From Acinetobacter genomosp. 15BJ (GTDB taxonomy: Bacteria > Pseudomonadota > Gammaproteobacteria > Pseudomonadales > Moraxellaceae), in the NCBI RefSeq assembly GCF_000400715.1, contig NZ_KE007347.1:939680-1003679 (forward strand): a stretch of DNA of 64,000 nucleotides, in the 5' to 3' direction. The notes under the pieces were generated by a model that was not told the origin of the DNA, did not search any database, and saw nothing but the letters and a program-made list of their open reading frames with translations. Positions 8,772-16,330 of the stretch are shown in pieces. Numbering within the stretch: position 1 is the first letter of the stretch; each line of letters begins with the position of its first letter. The position numbers and the translations under genes are program-made.

Positions 8772-9602
8772 CTATGCACGGATGAATGCTAATAAATCTG
8801 GATTAATTACATCAGCATTCACGGTTAACATGCCATGCGAAAAACCTTTGTATGTTTTTAAAGTTCCATTTTGTACCAGTTTGGCAGACAAAGGCCCAGA
8901 ATTTTCATAAGGTACAACCTGATCATCATCCCCATGCATCACCAATACAGGGACTGAAATCTTTTTCAGGTCCTCAGTAAAATCGGTCTGAGAAAAAGCG
9001 ACAATGCCATCATAATGTGCTTTTGCACCTCCCATCATGCCTTGACGCCACCAATTCCAGATCACTGGTTCAGAGGGATTTGCATCTGGACGGTTAAAAC
9101 CATAGAAAGGACCCGCTGGTAAATCATAGTAAAATTGCGAACGGTTTTTAAATAACTGATTTTGCAAGTCATCAAACACTTCTTTAGGTAGACCATCAGG
9201 ATTATTCGCTGTTTTGACCATAATGGGAGGCACTGCACTCACCAAAACAGCCTTGGCAACATTCGCTTCGCCATGACGTGCAATATAGTGAGCCACCTCT
9301 CCACCGCCTGTTGAATGGCCAATATGAATCGCATTCTTAATCCCAAGATGCTGTACTACGGCTGCAACATCATCCGCATAATGATCCATATCGTGCCCAT
9401 CCCAGACTTGACTGGAACGGCCATGCCCGCGACGATCGTGAGCAACTACACGGAAACCTTCATTTAAAAAGAATAACAGTTGAGCATCCCAATCATCTGA
9501 ACTCAGTGGCCAACCATGATGAAAAAATAAGACCTGCGCATCACGAGGTCCCCAATCTTTATAAAAAATATCTACATCATCTTTTGTCGTAACGAATGCC
9601 AT
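8772..9602 (-). CDS. Alpha/beta-hydrolase (non-heme chloroperoxidase/arylesterase group)
   Basis: 276-aa alpha/beta-hydrolase. The oxyanion segment HHGWPLSS is near residues 28-35, the nucleophile Ser97 sits in GHSTGG, the acid Asp226/227 in MHGDDDQVV, and the catalytic His256 in GFSHGM. The close relatives are esterases annotated as cofactor-free chloroperoxidases. The ATG at 9602 is chosen because AGGAG precedes it by 8 nt; an upstream ATG at 9641 has no such support. It is transcribed from a MerR-type promoter at 9709-9739, and a second dyad overlaps the predicted start site. Substrate unknown. Confidence 0.91.
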   Translation of the reverse strand: MAFVTTKDDVDIFYKDWGPRDAQVLFFHHGWPLSSDDWDAQLLFFLNEGFRVVAHDRRGHGRSSQVWDGHDMDHYADDVAAVVQHLGIKNAIHIGHSTGGGEVAHYIARHGEANVAKAVLVSAVPPIMVKTANNPDGLPKEVFDDLQNQLFKNRSQFYYDLPAGPFYGFNRPDANPSEPVIWNWWRQGMMGGAKAHYDGIVAFSQTDFTEDLKKISVPVLVMHGDDDQVVPYENSGPLSAKLVQNGTLKTYKGFSHGMLTVNADVINPDLLAFIRA

Positions 9603-9684
9603 CTTTGTTTCTCCTGTGTAAGATTTACACTGTCGATTCATGATCTATATTCTAATTAATTCGTTTATAACTACATTTTTAAGT

Positions 9685-9702
9685 ACTATCCGTATGGATA
9701 GT
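9685..9702. promoter_or_regulatory. Dyad operator at the hydrolase transcription start
   Basis: ACTATCC-gtat-GGATAGT has perfect 7-bp arms. It sits immediately downstream of the -10 box (9709-9714), covering the predicted start site. Such compact dyads are typical of TetR- or MarR-type repressors. No such regulator is encoded next to it. Confidence 0.62.
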
Positions 9703-9708
9703 GGTTCT

Positions 9709-9739
9709 ATACTAAAATTAAAGTTCGCTTTAAGGTCAA
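9709..9739 (-). promoter_or_regulatory. MerR-type promoter/operator for the hydrolase gene
   Basis: On the minus strand: -35 TTGACC, 19-bp spacer holding TTAAAGTtcGCTTTAA (9718-9733, one arm mismatch), -10 TAGTAT. This is the weakest of the four copies but has the same 31-bp geometry. Confidence 0.79.
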
Positions 9740-9922
9740 TGCTTTTAGTCCTATTCTGATAATAAAAATGTAATTTAATGATTTAAAAGTAAAGGGTGAT
9801 CAACAAGCTTAATTATTGAGATCCGTTGTTTTTTTCACAGATTTAAATGTTTTCAGTATTTGTTTTCTTTACATTGTTTCAACGAACTAGCTTTGTACTT
9901 ATCAAATATCAAATTTTGCTGC

Positions 9923-9953
9923 TTGACATTAAAGTTCACTTTAATCTTATAGT
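9923..9953 (+). promoter_or_regulatory. MerR-type promoter/operator for the decarboxylase-dehydrogenase pair
   Basis: On the plus strand: -35 TTGACA, 19-bp spacer with the perfect dyad TTAAAGTtcACTTTAA (9929-9944), -10 TATAGT. It is the best match of the four and is placed 17 bp before the first possible ATG (9971). Confidence 0.88.
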
Positions 9954-9970
9954 GAACTCAGATATAAGAA

Positions 9971-10924
9971 ATGTTCTTGTCGCTGACAGACATTTTGAAT
10001 GACTTGGTCAATCAAAGGTTTACGAATATGCAAAGCAATAAACAGTTTACTGAAGTTGAGTTTGGACAACATAAAGTCAATGTTCACAAAGATGGATACT
10101 ATGATCGTTTTAGGATGAATCCTGATTTAGATCAAGTCGCGCAAGATCCGGCTGTAAGAAATATTGATTTCTTCCGCAAAATTCCTAAAAAATTGGTTGA
10201 ATCAAGAGTTGGCCCTGTTTGGGCGCCAAATTTCTACTATCGTAGTGGCAATGTGCAACTGTTGATGTTAGCCCCAATCAAACAACTCCAGAAAAAACTG
10301 CCTGCTCCTTTAGAACCTCTACAGGCTTTTCCAGGCTATGGTCTGGTCGCACTTACCTTCTTTAGTTATTCAGTTTGTGATAATGATCCGTATAATGAAG
10401 TCTCTGTTGCAATTGTGGTACGTAAGTCGAATGCACACGGTCCCCATGCTTTAGAGCTCATCAACTCGATTCGTCAACGCCATTTTTACGCACATGTTTT
10501 AGCTCTACCTGTTGATACAGAAATTGCCCGTGTCCGTGGTGTTTATGGTTACCAACTTCCGAAGTGGCTTACTGAAATTAATGTCGCTATCGGCTCTGCT
10601 GAAGTCAATGCGAGCCTAACGGATACGACTGGCAAAATCGATTTAAGCCTGATTGCCCCAACACCCAATTTACAGCAGGTAAAATCAGAATCACAGATGA
10701 GTCAAGCGACGATGTTACATCTGGTTGATGGCAAATGGCAGCAAACTATAGTTCAATCTAATGTCTTATGTTTTGGACAAAAACTTTTGCCTAGAAAAGT
10801 CAAATTAGTTCGTCATGGTGGTCCTTTAAGTCAATTATTAGATGAACTTAAGGCATCCAAGATTCTCCGCTTAGATGTGATTCAAGACGCGCAAGTTATT
10901 CTCCACCTACCCAAAGCACTTTAA
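9971..10924 (+). CDS. Acetoacetate-decarboxylase family protein
   Basis: A 317-aa protein similar to acetoacetate decarboxylase-like proteins, recognised by the central and C-terminal pattern (FPGYGLVALTFFSY, VDTEIARVRGVYGYQLPKW). Classical decarboxylases use a Schiff-base lysine; I cannot assign it here with certainty, and many relatives lack it. The ATG at 9971 is only about 12 nt from the predicted transcript start. The ATG at 10028 (MQSNKQF), preceded by AAAGG, may be the true start and would give 298 aa. It lies 36 bp upstream of the saccharopine-dehydrogenase-like gene and shares its promoter. The function of the pair is unknown. Confidence 0.83.
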   Translation: MFLSLTDILNDLVNQRFTNMQSNKQFTEVEFGQHKVNVHKDGYYDRFRMNPDLDQVAQDPAVRNIDFFRKIPKKLVESRVGPVWAPNFYYRSGNVQLLMLAPIKQLQKKLPAPLEPLQAFPGYGLVALTFFSYSVCDNDPYNEVSVAIVVRKSNAHGPHALELINSIRQRHFYAHVLALPVDTEIARVRGVYGYQLPKWLTEINVAIGSAEVNASLTDTTGKIDLSLIAPTPNLQQVKSESQMSQATMLHLVDGKWQQTIVQSNVLCFGQKLLPRKVKLVRHGGPLSQLLDELKASKILRLDVIQDAQVILHLPKAL

Positions 10925-10960
10925 TATTCAACTCATCAAATCGTTAAGGAAAAACAAGCA

Positions 10961-12205
10961 ATGACAAAATTAAAATATGATCTTGTGGTCTTTGGTGCGA
11001 CTAGCTTTGTTGGGCAAATTCTTACTCAATATCTAGCTGAATACCTTGCCACTCAAAAAGAACAGATCCGTTGGGCAATTGCTGGACGTTCCCAACAGAA
11101 ATTACAACAAGTTAAAGATGCACTTGGCGCTGTAGGACAAGCTGTCCCGATCTTGGTTGCCGATGCCAATAATCAAACTGAACTCGATGCGCTTTGTTCA
11201 CAAACACGTGTGGTAGTTTCAACGGTTGGCCCATATGCTTTGTATGGTGAGCCGTTAATTCAAGCCTGTGTGAGTAACGGAACAGATTATTGTGATCTGA
11301 CTGGAGAAACTCAGTGGATTAAACAAATGATTACGAAGTATGAAGCGCAAGCACAACAATCAGGTGCACGTATTGTCCATTGCTGTGGATTCGACTCAGT
11401 CCCATCTGATATGGGGGTTTATTATCTGCAACAGCAAGCACAGCAACAGTTTTCTGCACCTGCCACGCAAGTCACCATGCGGGTTAAAACCTTAAAAGGT
11501 GGTGCATCTGGTGGTACAGTCGCTAGCTTGATCAATGTGATTCAAGAAGCTGCAGCTGACCCTGCATTGCGTAAAGATCTGCTTAATCCGTACATCCTCT
11601 GCCCTGAAAATCATGGTAATACCCAAAGACAGATTTATATCAAAAGCGCCAAATTCGACCCTGACTTTAATGCATGGATTGCCCCTTTTGTTATGGCCGC
11701 TGTAAATGAACGTGTAGTACAACGCTCTAATGCCTTGTCAGGTAATGCCTATGGCAACAACTTTCGCTATAACGAAGCGATTTTGACTGGCGAAGGATTA
11801 AAAGGACGCATAAAAGCCTTAGCTGTCGTCTCTGGTCTAGGTGCATTTATGCTCGCTGCGGTCAGTAAACCAATTAGCCAAGTGATGGAACGTTATCTAT
11901 TACCAAAGCCTGGAGAAGGCCCGACTCCAGAGCAGCAATTAGCAGGCCGATTTGACTTACGTTTTGTGGGTAAAACCGATGCAGGACAAAGCCTAAAAAT
12001 TAAAGTGACTGGTGATCGTGATCCTGGTTATGGCTCTACAGGAAAGATGTTGGGACAAGCAGCGCTTAGTCTTGCCATTGACCATGCCAAAGATGGCGAA
12101 AAATCGACTACTCAAGGTGGCTTTTGGACACCTGCCACCATGTTTGATGATCGATTTATTCAACGTTTAACAAAGCATGCTGGGCTTGCTTTTGAACAGG
12201 TTTAA
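10961..12205 (+). CDS. Saccharopine-dehydrogenase-like oxidoreductase
   Basis: 414-aa protein with an N-terminal NAD(P)-binding Rossmann fold (VVFGATSFVGQILTQYL, residues about 9-25) and the motifs VVSTVGPYALYGEPLIQAC and YCDLTGE. CCGFDSVPSDMG is typical of the trans-acting enoyl-reductase-like group of this family, rather than of true lysine-pathway enzymes. It is the second gene of a two-gene unit starting from a MerR-type promoter. A GGAA-type ribosome-binding site is present (TTAAGGAAAAAC). A reductase on a beta-keto or enoyl substrate delivered by the preceding protein is a speculation. Confidence 0.87.
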   Translation: MTKLKYDLVVFGATSFVGQILTQYLAEYLATQKEQIRWAIAGRSQQKLQQVKDALGAVGQAVPILVADANNQTELDALCSQTRVVVSTVGPYALYGEPLIQACVSNGTDYCDLTGETQWIKQMITKYEAQAQQSGARIVHCCGFDSVPSDMGVYYLQQQAQQQFSAPATQVTMRVKTLKGGASGGTVASLINVIQEAAADPALRKDLLNPYILCPENHGNTQRQIYIKSAKFDPDFNAWIAPFVMAAVNERVVQRSNALSGNAYGNNFRYNEAILTGEGLKGRIKALAVVSGLGAFMLAAVSKPISQVMERYLLPKPGEGPTPEQQLAGRFDLRFVGKTDAGQSLKIKVTGDRDPGYGSTGKMLGQAALSLAIDHAKDGEKSTTQGGFWTPATMFDDRFIQRLTKHAGLAFEQV

Positions 12206-12288
12206 AATCTTCTGTTTTTAACTCGGCTTTCTGAAGGAAATATGTCAGTAAGTAAATATTCATTGTTAAAAACAGCATCATAAAACTT

Positions 12289-12318
12289 ATCAGGCCTTAG
12301 AAATTAAGGCCTGATTTT
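12289..12318. terminator. Bidirectional terminator
   Basis: A perfect 11-bp stem ATCAGGCCTTA / TAAGGCCTGAT with a 5-nt loop, with T-rich sequence on both sides, between the converging saccharopine-dehydrogenase-like and nitronate monooxygenase genes. Confidence 0.85.
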
Positions 12319-12323
12319 AAAAC

Positions 12324-13298
12324 TTAAAGCATAAGTCGCTTTCTTGCTGCGAGATACTCTCTTTCAAGTCGGCTCACGAGTGCTTCTACTGAAGTGGTGG
12401 CTTTGATTGCATTTAAACCTTGACCACATCCCCAAATATCACGCCATGGTTTGACCTTATGCTGTGTACCATCTTCATTCGGTGTACTGAAATCCATATC
12501 TTTCAGATTACCTTCAGGTAAATTGGCTGGATCAAGTCCCGCTGCACGAATACTTGGTGCAAGATAGTTACCATGTACACCTGTAAATAGATTGGAATAG
12601 ACAATTTCATCTGAATTGTGATCGACAATTGCCTGCTTATAAGCGTCTTCGGCATTGGCTTCATCTGTGGCAATAAATGCTGAACCAATATAAGCAAAGT
12701 CTGCTCCCATCGCTTGAGCAGCAAGAATGGCATCTCCTGTTGAAATCGCACCTGACAAAGCCAAAGGTCCATCAAACCATTCGCGGATTTCCTGAATTAA
12801 CGGAAATGGACTCTTAACGCCTGCATGTCCACCGGCACCCGCAGCAACCGCAATCAAGCCATCAGCACCTTTTTCTATGGCCTTTTTGGCAAAGGTGTTA
12901 TTGATGACATCGTGCAAGACCACACCACCATAACTGTGTGTTGCATCATTGATTTCTGTTCGTGCACCTAAAGAGGTAATGACAATCGGTACTTTGTATT
13001 TGACGATCAGCTCCATGTCATGTTCAAGACGATTATTACTTTTATGCACAATCTGGTTGATTGCAAAAGGTGCCGCAGGTCGGTCTGGATATAAGGCATT
13101 ATGCTCAGCAATTCCTTCAGTAATCTCTTTCAGCCATTCTTCCAACTTCTCAGCAGGTCGCGCATTCAATGCCGGCATCGAACCAATCACACCTGCTTTA
13201 CATTGAGCCAGCACCAGCTTGGGCGTGCTAATAATAAATAACGGTGAACCAATTACAGGGAGTCTCAGGTTTTTCATTAATTCTGGAATTTTTGACAT
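12324..13298 (-). CDS. Nitronate monooxygenase (2-nitropropane dioxygenase family)
   Basis: 324-aa FMN enzyme oxidising alkyl nitronates such as propionate-3-nitronate. Recognisable parts are the N-terminal LRLPVIGSPLFIISTP, GVIGSMPALNARP, the glycine-rich FMN loop AAGAGGHAGVKSPF (about residues 163-176), GAISTGDAILAAQAMGADFAYIGSAF, and the late WGCGQG. No partner gene overlaps it. A long perfect palindrome lies about 105 bp upstream. The family call is solid; the physiological substrate is not known. Confidence 0.92.
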   Translation of the reverse strand: MSKIPELMKNLRLPVIGSPLFIISTPKLVLAQCKAGVIGSMPALNARPAEKLEEWLKEITEGIAEHNALYPDRPAAPFAINQIVHKSNNRLEHDMELIVKYKVPIVITSLGARTEINDATHSYGGVVLHDVINNTFAKKAIEKGADGLIAVAAGAGGHAGVKSPFPLIQEIREWFDGPLALSGAISTGDAILAAQAMGADFAYIGSAFIATDEANAEDAYKQAIVDHNSDEIVYSNLFTGVHGNYLAPSIRAAGLDPANLPEGNLKDMDFSTPNEDGTQHKVKPWRDIWGCGQGLNAIKATTSVEALVSRLEREYLAARKRLML

Positions 13299-13647
13299 TA
13301 CTTTTATCCTTTAGATACTCATTATTTCAAATAGATAAAGACATTTTTGGAAATAAGAAGCATTTCACTTTTTGATTCACTTCATCATATTGGGATAAAA
13401 GTTTTTATGCAACTTGTTGCATAAAATCTACATTCACTTCTGCTTTGTAAGAAATAACGAGATAAATGAATAAAAACATAGTTAAGCCCTGAAATAGTCT
13501 GGAATTCTTTTACTTTGCTGTCATGTGGTCCCTTTCTTTAACAACATGATTAAATAAGAATCGTTACCAACAATATCAATGCGATAGTTCTTAAAGATGG
13601 TATGCTTCGTTAATTTTTATTCTTTTATCAATCTCCTGGAGCTATTT
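13299..13647. other. Intergenic region with a 24-bp palindrome
   Basis: 349 bp between the divergent nitronate monooxygenase and DUF3817 genes. Apart from the palindrome at 13403-13426, I see only AT-rich promoter-like sequence and no supported small gene. Confidence 0.6.
13403..13426. promoter_or_regulatory. 24-bp perfect palindrome, candidate operator
   Basis: Arms TTTTATGCAAC / GTTGCATAAAA with a 2-nt centre. Complete symmetry and position upstream of the monooxygenase gene suggest a repressor-binding site. It is not followed by a T-run, so a terminator is unlikely. Confidence 0.6.
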
Positions 13648-13947
13648 ATGAGCGCAATGATAAAAAAGTTGCAACAGATGCGATTTTCTTCTGTACTCGA
13701 AGCCGTCACTTTATTGTTATTATTCCTCGTGGCGATTCCCCTAAAGTATGCATTTGATTTACCGATAGCGACAAAAATCATGGGCCCTATTCATGGCTTG
13801 GCATTTTTATTCTATCTTTGGAACTTGGTGCGTACTGCTTCGCTCTGGTCTGGCGTGGAATTACTTCGATTATTTGTGCTTGCCTTTATTCCCTTTGGTG
13901 GATTCTTTAACGAAAAATACATCGCACAGCGTCAAGCCAAGCTATAA
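13648..13947 (+). CDS. DUF3817 membrane protein
   Basis: 99-aa integral membrane protein with about three helices (LEAVTLLLLFLVAIPLKYAF; GPIHGLAFLFYLWNLVR; LLRLFVLAFIPFGGFF). It matches the DUF3817 pattern, including the conserved GxxHGxxF segment and a C-terminal FGGFFNEKYI. The ATG at 13648 has GGAG 7 nt upstream; a longer reading from 13597 lacks support. Function unknown. It is followed by a strong terminator and so is probably monocistronic. Confidence 0.85.
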   Translation: MSAMIKKLQQMRFSSVLEAVTLLLLFLVAIPLKYAFDLPIATKIMGPIHGLAFLFYLWNLVRTASLWSGVELLRLFVLAFIPFGGFFNEKYIAQRQAKL

Positions 13948-13965
13948 GGCTCAATTTTTATACTG

Positions 13966-14004
13966 AAAAGAAAAGGAAATCTGAGGATTTCCTTTTCTTT
14001 TTGT
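13966..14004 (+). terminator. Rho-independent terminator after DUF3817 gene
   Basis: A 16-bp perfect stem starting AAAAGAAAAGGAAATC with a 4-nt loop, followed by T residues. Confidence 0.9.
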
Positions 14005-14093
14005 TGAGATAATAAAAACAATTCATGTCTGATTTCACATCACATTCACATTCCAAATTTTAAGATATTTTTAAAAGGAGTGAGATCATCAAT

Positions 14094-14660
14094 ATGAACA
14101 TTTTAAAAACAGTAGCGGTCTCAACGCTGAGCCTACTCTCCTTGGTTGCTTGCAAAAGTACGTCCAGTTACACACATGATTATGAAAAAGCAAATCAACA
14201 AATCAGTGGAATCCCCTTAAATGATGCTCAAACTCAAATGATTGGTCAGGATTTTGTTTCCGCCTTTAATAGCATGGGCACAGTCAATTTTGTAAATAAT
14301 GCAAGCCGACTCTATGCCGATGATTTGTATATCAATGACACACTTTCTCAATTCTCAACGAAAAAAGCGCTCATAAAACATTTTGAAGGAATGAATGAGC
14401 ATGTCAGTAAGGTATCGGTAAAATTAATCAGTGCAACCCATAAAAATGACTCTGCTTATATTCATTGGCAAATGACCTATGATTTTAAAATGTTTGGTCG
14501 AACAAAAAAAATGTCTTCCTATGGCATTAGCCAAATCAAAGTGAATGCTGAACATCTAATCATATTTCAACAAGACTATTGGGACCCAGCGAACGGTTTA
14601 TATCGCTCTGTTCCATATATCGGAACAGGCTATTCTTTACTTCTCCCCTTTAAGAAATAG
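14094..14660 (+). CDS. Putative lipoprotein with NTF2/SnoaL-like domain
   Basis: 188-aa protein with a lipoprotein signal (TLSLLSLVAC, lipobox cysteine at residue 21), so membrane-anchored after export. Residues about 55-175 resemble a nuclear-transport-factor-2/SnoaL-like fold: YADDLYINDTLSQFSTKKALIKHFEGM, then ISATHKNDSAYIHWQMTYDF. AGGAGTG lies before the start. Proteins of this type occur with CFA-type lipid-modification genes in other proteobacteria, and such genes lie on the opposite strand from 17691 to 23816. A lipid-binding or lipid-modifying accessory role is inferred. Confidence 0.75.
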   Translation: MNILKTVAVSTLSLLSLVACKSTSSYTHDYEKANQQISGIPLNDAQTQMIGQDFVSAFNSMGTVNFVNNASRLYADDLYINDTLSQFSTKKALIKHFEGMNEHVSKVSVKLISATHKNDSAYIHWQMTYDFKMFGRTKKMSSYGISQIKVNAEHLIIFQQDYWDPANGLYRSVPYIGTGYSLLLPFKK

Positions 14661-14694
14661 TCTAAGATTTACGCAAATAAGTGCAGAATAAACT

Positions 14695-15063
14695 ATGAAC
14701 AATATTTCGTTATTAGAACAATTAAATAAAATTGAAGGTTTAATTGTCTTGGCCTTAGTAGATGCTTTTGATGGTTCTATTTTAGAAACTATAGGTGAAG
14801 AGTTTTTTAATTTTGAATTCGCCGTGACTGAAGGTGTGAATCTATTTAACTACCAGAAAAAATTAATGGATGAAATTAGTCCTCATGATTTTCTGGAAAG
14901 TGTGCTCATGAGTACGAATCATCAATACCACATTATTACGCCACTAGAAACCAACCATAGTGTTTTCCTCTATGCAATTTTAGACCGTACTCAAACCAAT
15001 TTAGGCTATGCAAGCTATGAAATTCAAAGGATTGAACGTGGTCTGAACTTCTACACTTATTAA
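14695..15063 (+). CDS. Hypothetical protein, possibly roadblock/LC7-like
   Basis: 122-aa soluble protein with no signal peptide. The pattern beginning LLEQLNKIEGLIVLALVDAFDGSIL and ending in an amphipathic helix (YEIQRIERGLNFY) is reminiscent of the roadblock/LC7 fold, but I cannot confirm it. It lies 34 bp after the lipoprotein gene and 61 bp before the chalcone-isomerase-like gene, so it belongs to the same plus-strand unit. No function is assigned. Confidence 0.6.
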   Translation: MNNISLLEQLNKIEGLIVLALVDAFDGSILETIGEEFFNFEFAVTEGVNLFNYQKKLMDEISPHDFLESVLMSTNHQYHIITPLETNHSVFLYAILDRTQTNLGYASYEIQRIERGLNFYTY

Positions 15064-15124
15064 ATATGACTCAGTATATAGAAATAAAACAGACTGACTA
15101 AACATTAGCATCTAGGTGAAAAAA

Positions 15125-15619
15125 ATGAATAATTATTTTATGCAATTAGGATTTAGTTTTTTATTTCTTATATTAAATTCTAATCCGGCTCATGCAAATA
15201 TACAGAAATGCAAAACTGCTCCTCTATTGGTTGGCTCAAAAAATATTGGTACAGTAACTTATTATGCAGATAATTGTCATCAGAATTGGGAAAGTCAAAA
15301 TATCCAATTAGATTTTTCTTACGACCAAAATATTCCAGAATGGGCGTTTAAAAAAGCAGCCAACTATTATCTTAAAAAAAATATTAGTAATTTTTCTAAT
15401 GACTCAGTATTAAACCAAATTACTGAACTGTACAAACCTGTAAAAAAAGATGATCTATACTCTTTAGCCTATAGTCAAATGAACAAGCAATTAAAGCTCT
15501 CCCTTAATCAAAAACTGTTAGGTTCGATCACAGACCCGCAAGCGAATCAATATTTCAAAATATGGTTTGGAAGCTCACCATTTAATGCTAAATTAAAGCA
15601 ACAATTACTAAATCAATAA
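15125..15619 (+). CDS. Secreted chalcone-isomerase-like protein
   Basis: 164-aa exported protein; the signal peptide ends near NPAHA. The C-terminal part (LNQKLLGSITDPQANQYF, then KIWFGSSPFNAKLKQQLL) matches the end of bacterial chalcone-isomerase-like periplasmic proteins, which typically finish with an IWLG-x-P-x-D-x-x-LK-x-x-LL pattern. AGGTGA is 5 nt before the ATG at 15125, so the GTG at 15116 is not the start. Such proteins travel with CFA, DUF1365 and FAD-oxidoreductase genes, as here. Catalytic activity is unproven for the family. It ends 15 bp before the response-regulator gene. Confidence 0.7.
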   Translation: MNNYFMQLGFSFLFLILNSNPAHANIQKCKTAPLLVGSKNIGTVTYYADNCHQNWESQNIQLDFSYDQNIPEWAFKKAANYYLKKNISNFSNDSVLNQITELYKPVKKDDLYSLAYSQMNKQLKLSLNQKLLGSITDPQANQYFKIWFGSSPFNAKLKQQLLNQ

Positions 15620-15634
15620 CTTGATCTAATTATT

Positions 15635-16330
15635 ATGAACAATCAATTTATTCTTATGGTGGAAGATCATTATGAACTTGCCGCCACGGTTTGTGAATTT
15701 TTAGAAGAACATGGCTTTGTGGTGGATCATGCACGAAATTTGGATGCCGCCCGCAACTTTTTAAAAACTCATCCTTACCATCTACTGTTGCTTGATATTA
15801 ATTTACCTGATGGCTCAGGTTATGACTTATGCGAATGGCTCAGAATCGATCAAGGCAAAGACATTCCCATTTTGATGTTAACTGCAAGAGATACACTCGA
15901 TGACAAATTAAAAGGTTTTAGTGCAGGAACAGACGACTATCTTGTCAAACCTTTTGATTTTAATGAACTGGTCATGCGTGTACGTGCACTGATTAAACGA
16001 TCTCTCGGCGAAGTATCAAGCAGTAAAATTCAAATTCACGATCTAATTTTAGATAGCGCAACTCAAACCATAACACGCGCAGGTCAGTCGATTGAATTGC
16101 CACGAATTCAATTTAAATTACTAAAAATTTTGATGCGAAATTCCCCTAAGGTGATTACCAAGCAAGAAATTATTATCGAACTATGGGGCGATGAAGAACC
16201 TGAAAGTGATGCATTACGTAGCCACATCTACAATCTAAGAAAGATGATCGATAAACCTTTTCAGGAAAAATTGATTCATACCATTTCTGGTGTGGGTATA
16301 AAAGTAGCTTTAGATATGACAGCACATTAA
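15635..16330 (+). CDS. OmpR-family response regulator
   Basis: 231-aa regulator. The receiver domain has the acidic EDH pair (residues 10-12), phospho-acceptor Asp near 54 (LLLDINLPDGSG), the LTARD threonine and the TDDYLVKPF lysine. A winged-helix output domain is at about residues 130-228 (SDALRSHIYNLRKMID). It follows the chalcone-isomerase-like gene by 15 bp. Its stop codon overlaps, tail to tail, the stop of a histidine kinase gene on the other strand, an unusual arrangement for a two-component pair. Likely controls the surrounding lipid locus; targets are not proven. Confidence 0.92.
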   Translation: MNNQFILMVEDHYELAATVCEFLEEHGFVVDHARNLDAARNFLKTHPYHLLLLDINLPDGSGYDLCEWLRIDQGKDIPILMLTARDTLDDKLKGFSAGTDDYLVKPFDFNELVMRVRALIKRSLGEVSSSKIQIHDLILDSATQTITRAGQSIELPRIQFKLLKILMRNSPKVITKQEIIIELWGDEEPESDALRSHIYNLRKMIDKPFQEKLIHTISGVGIKVALDMTAH

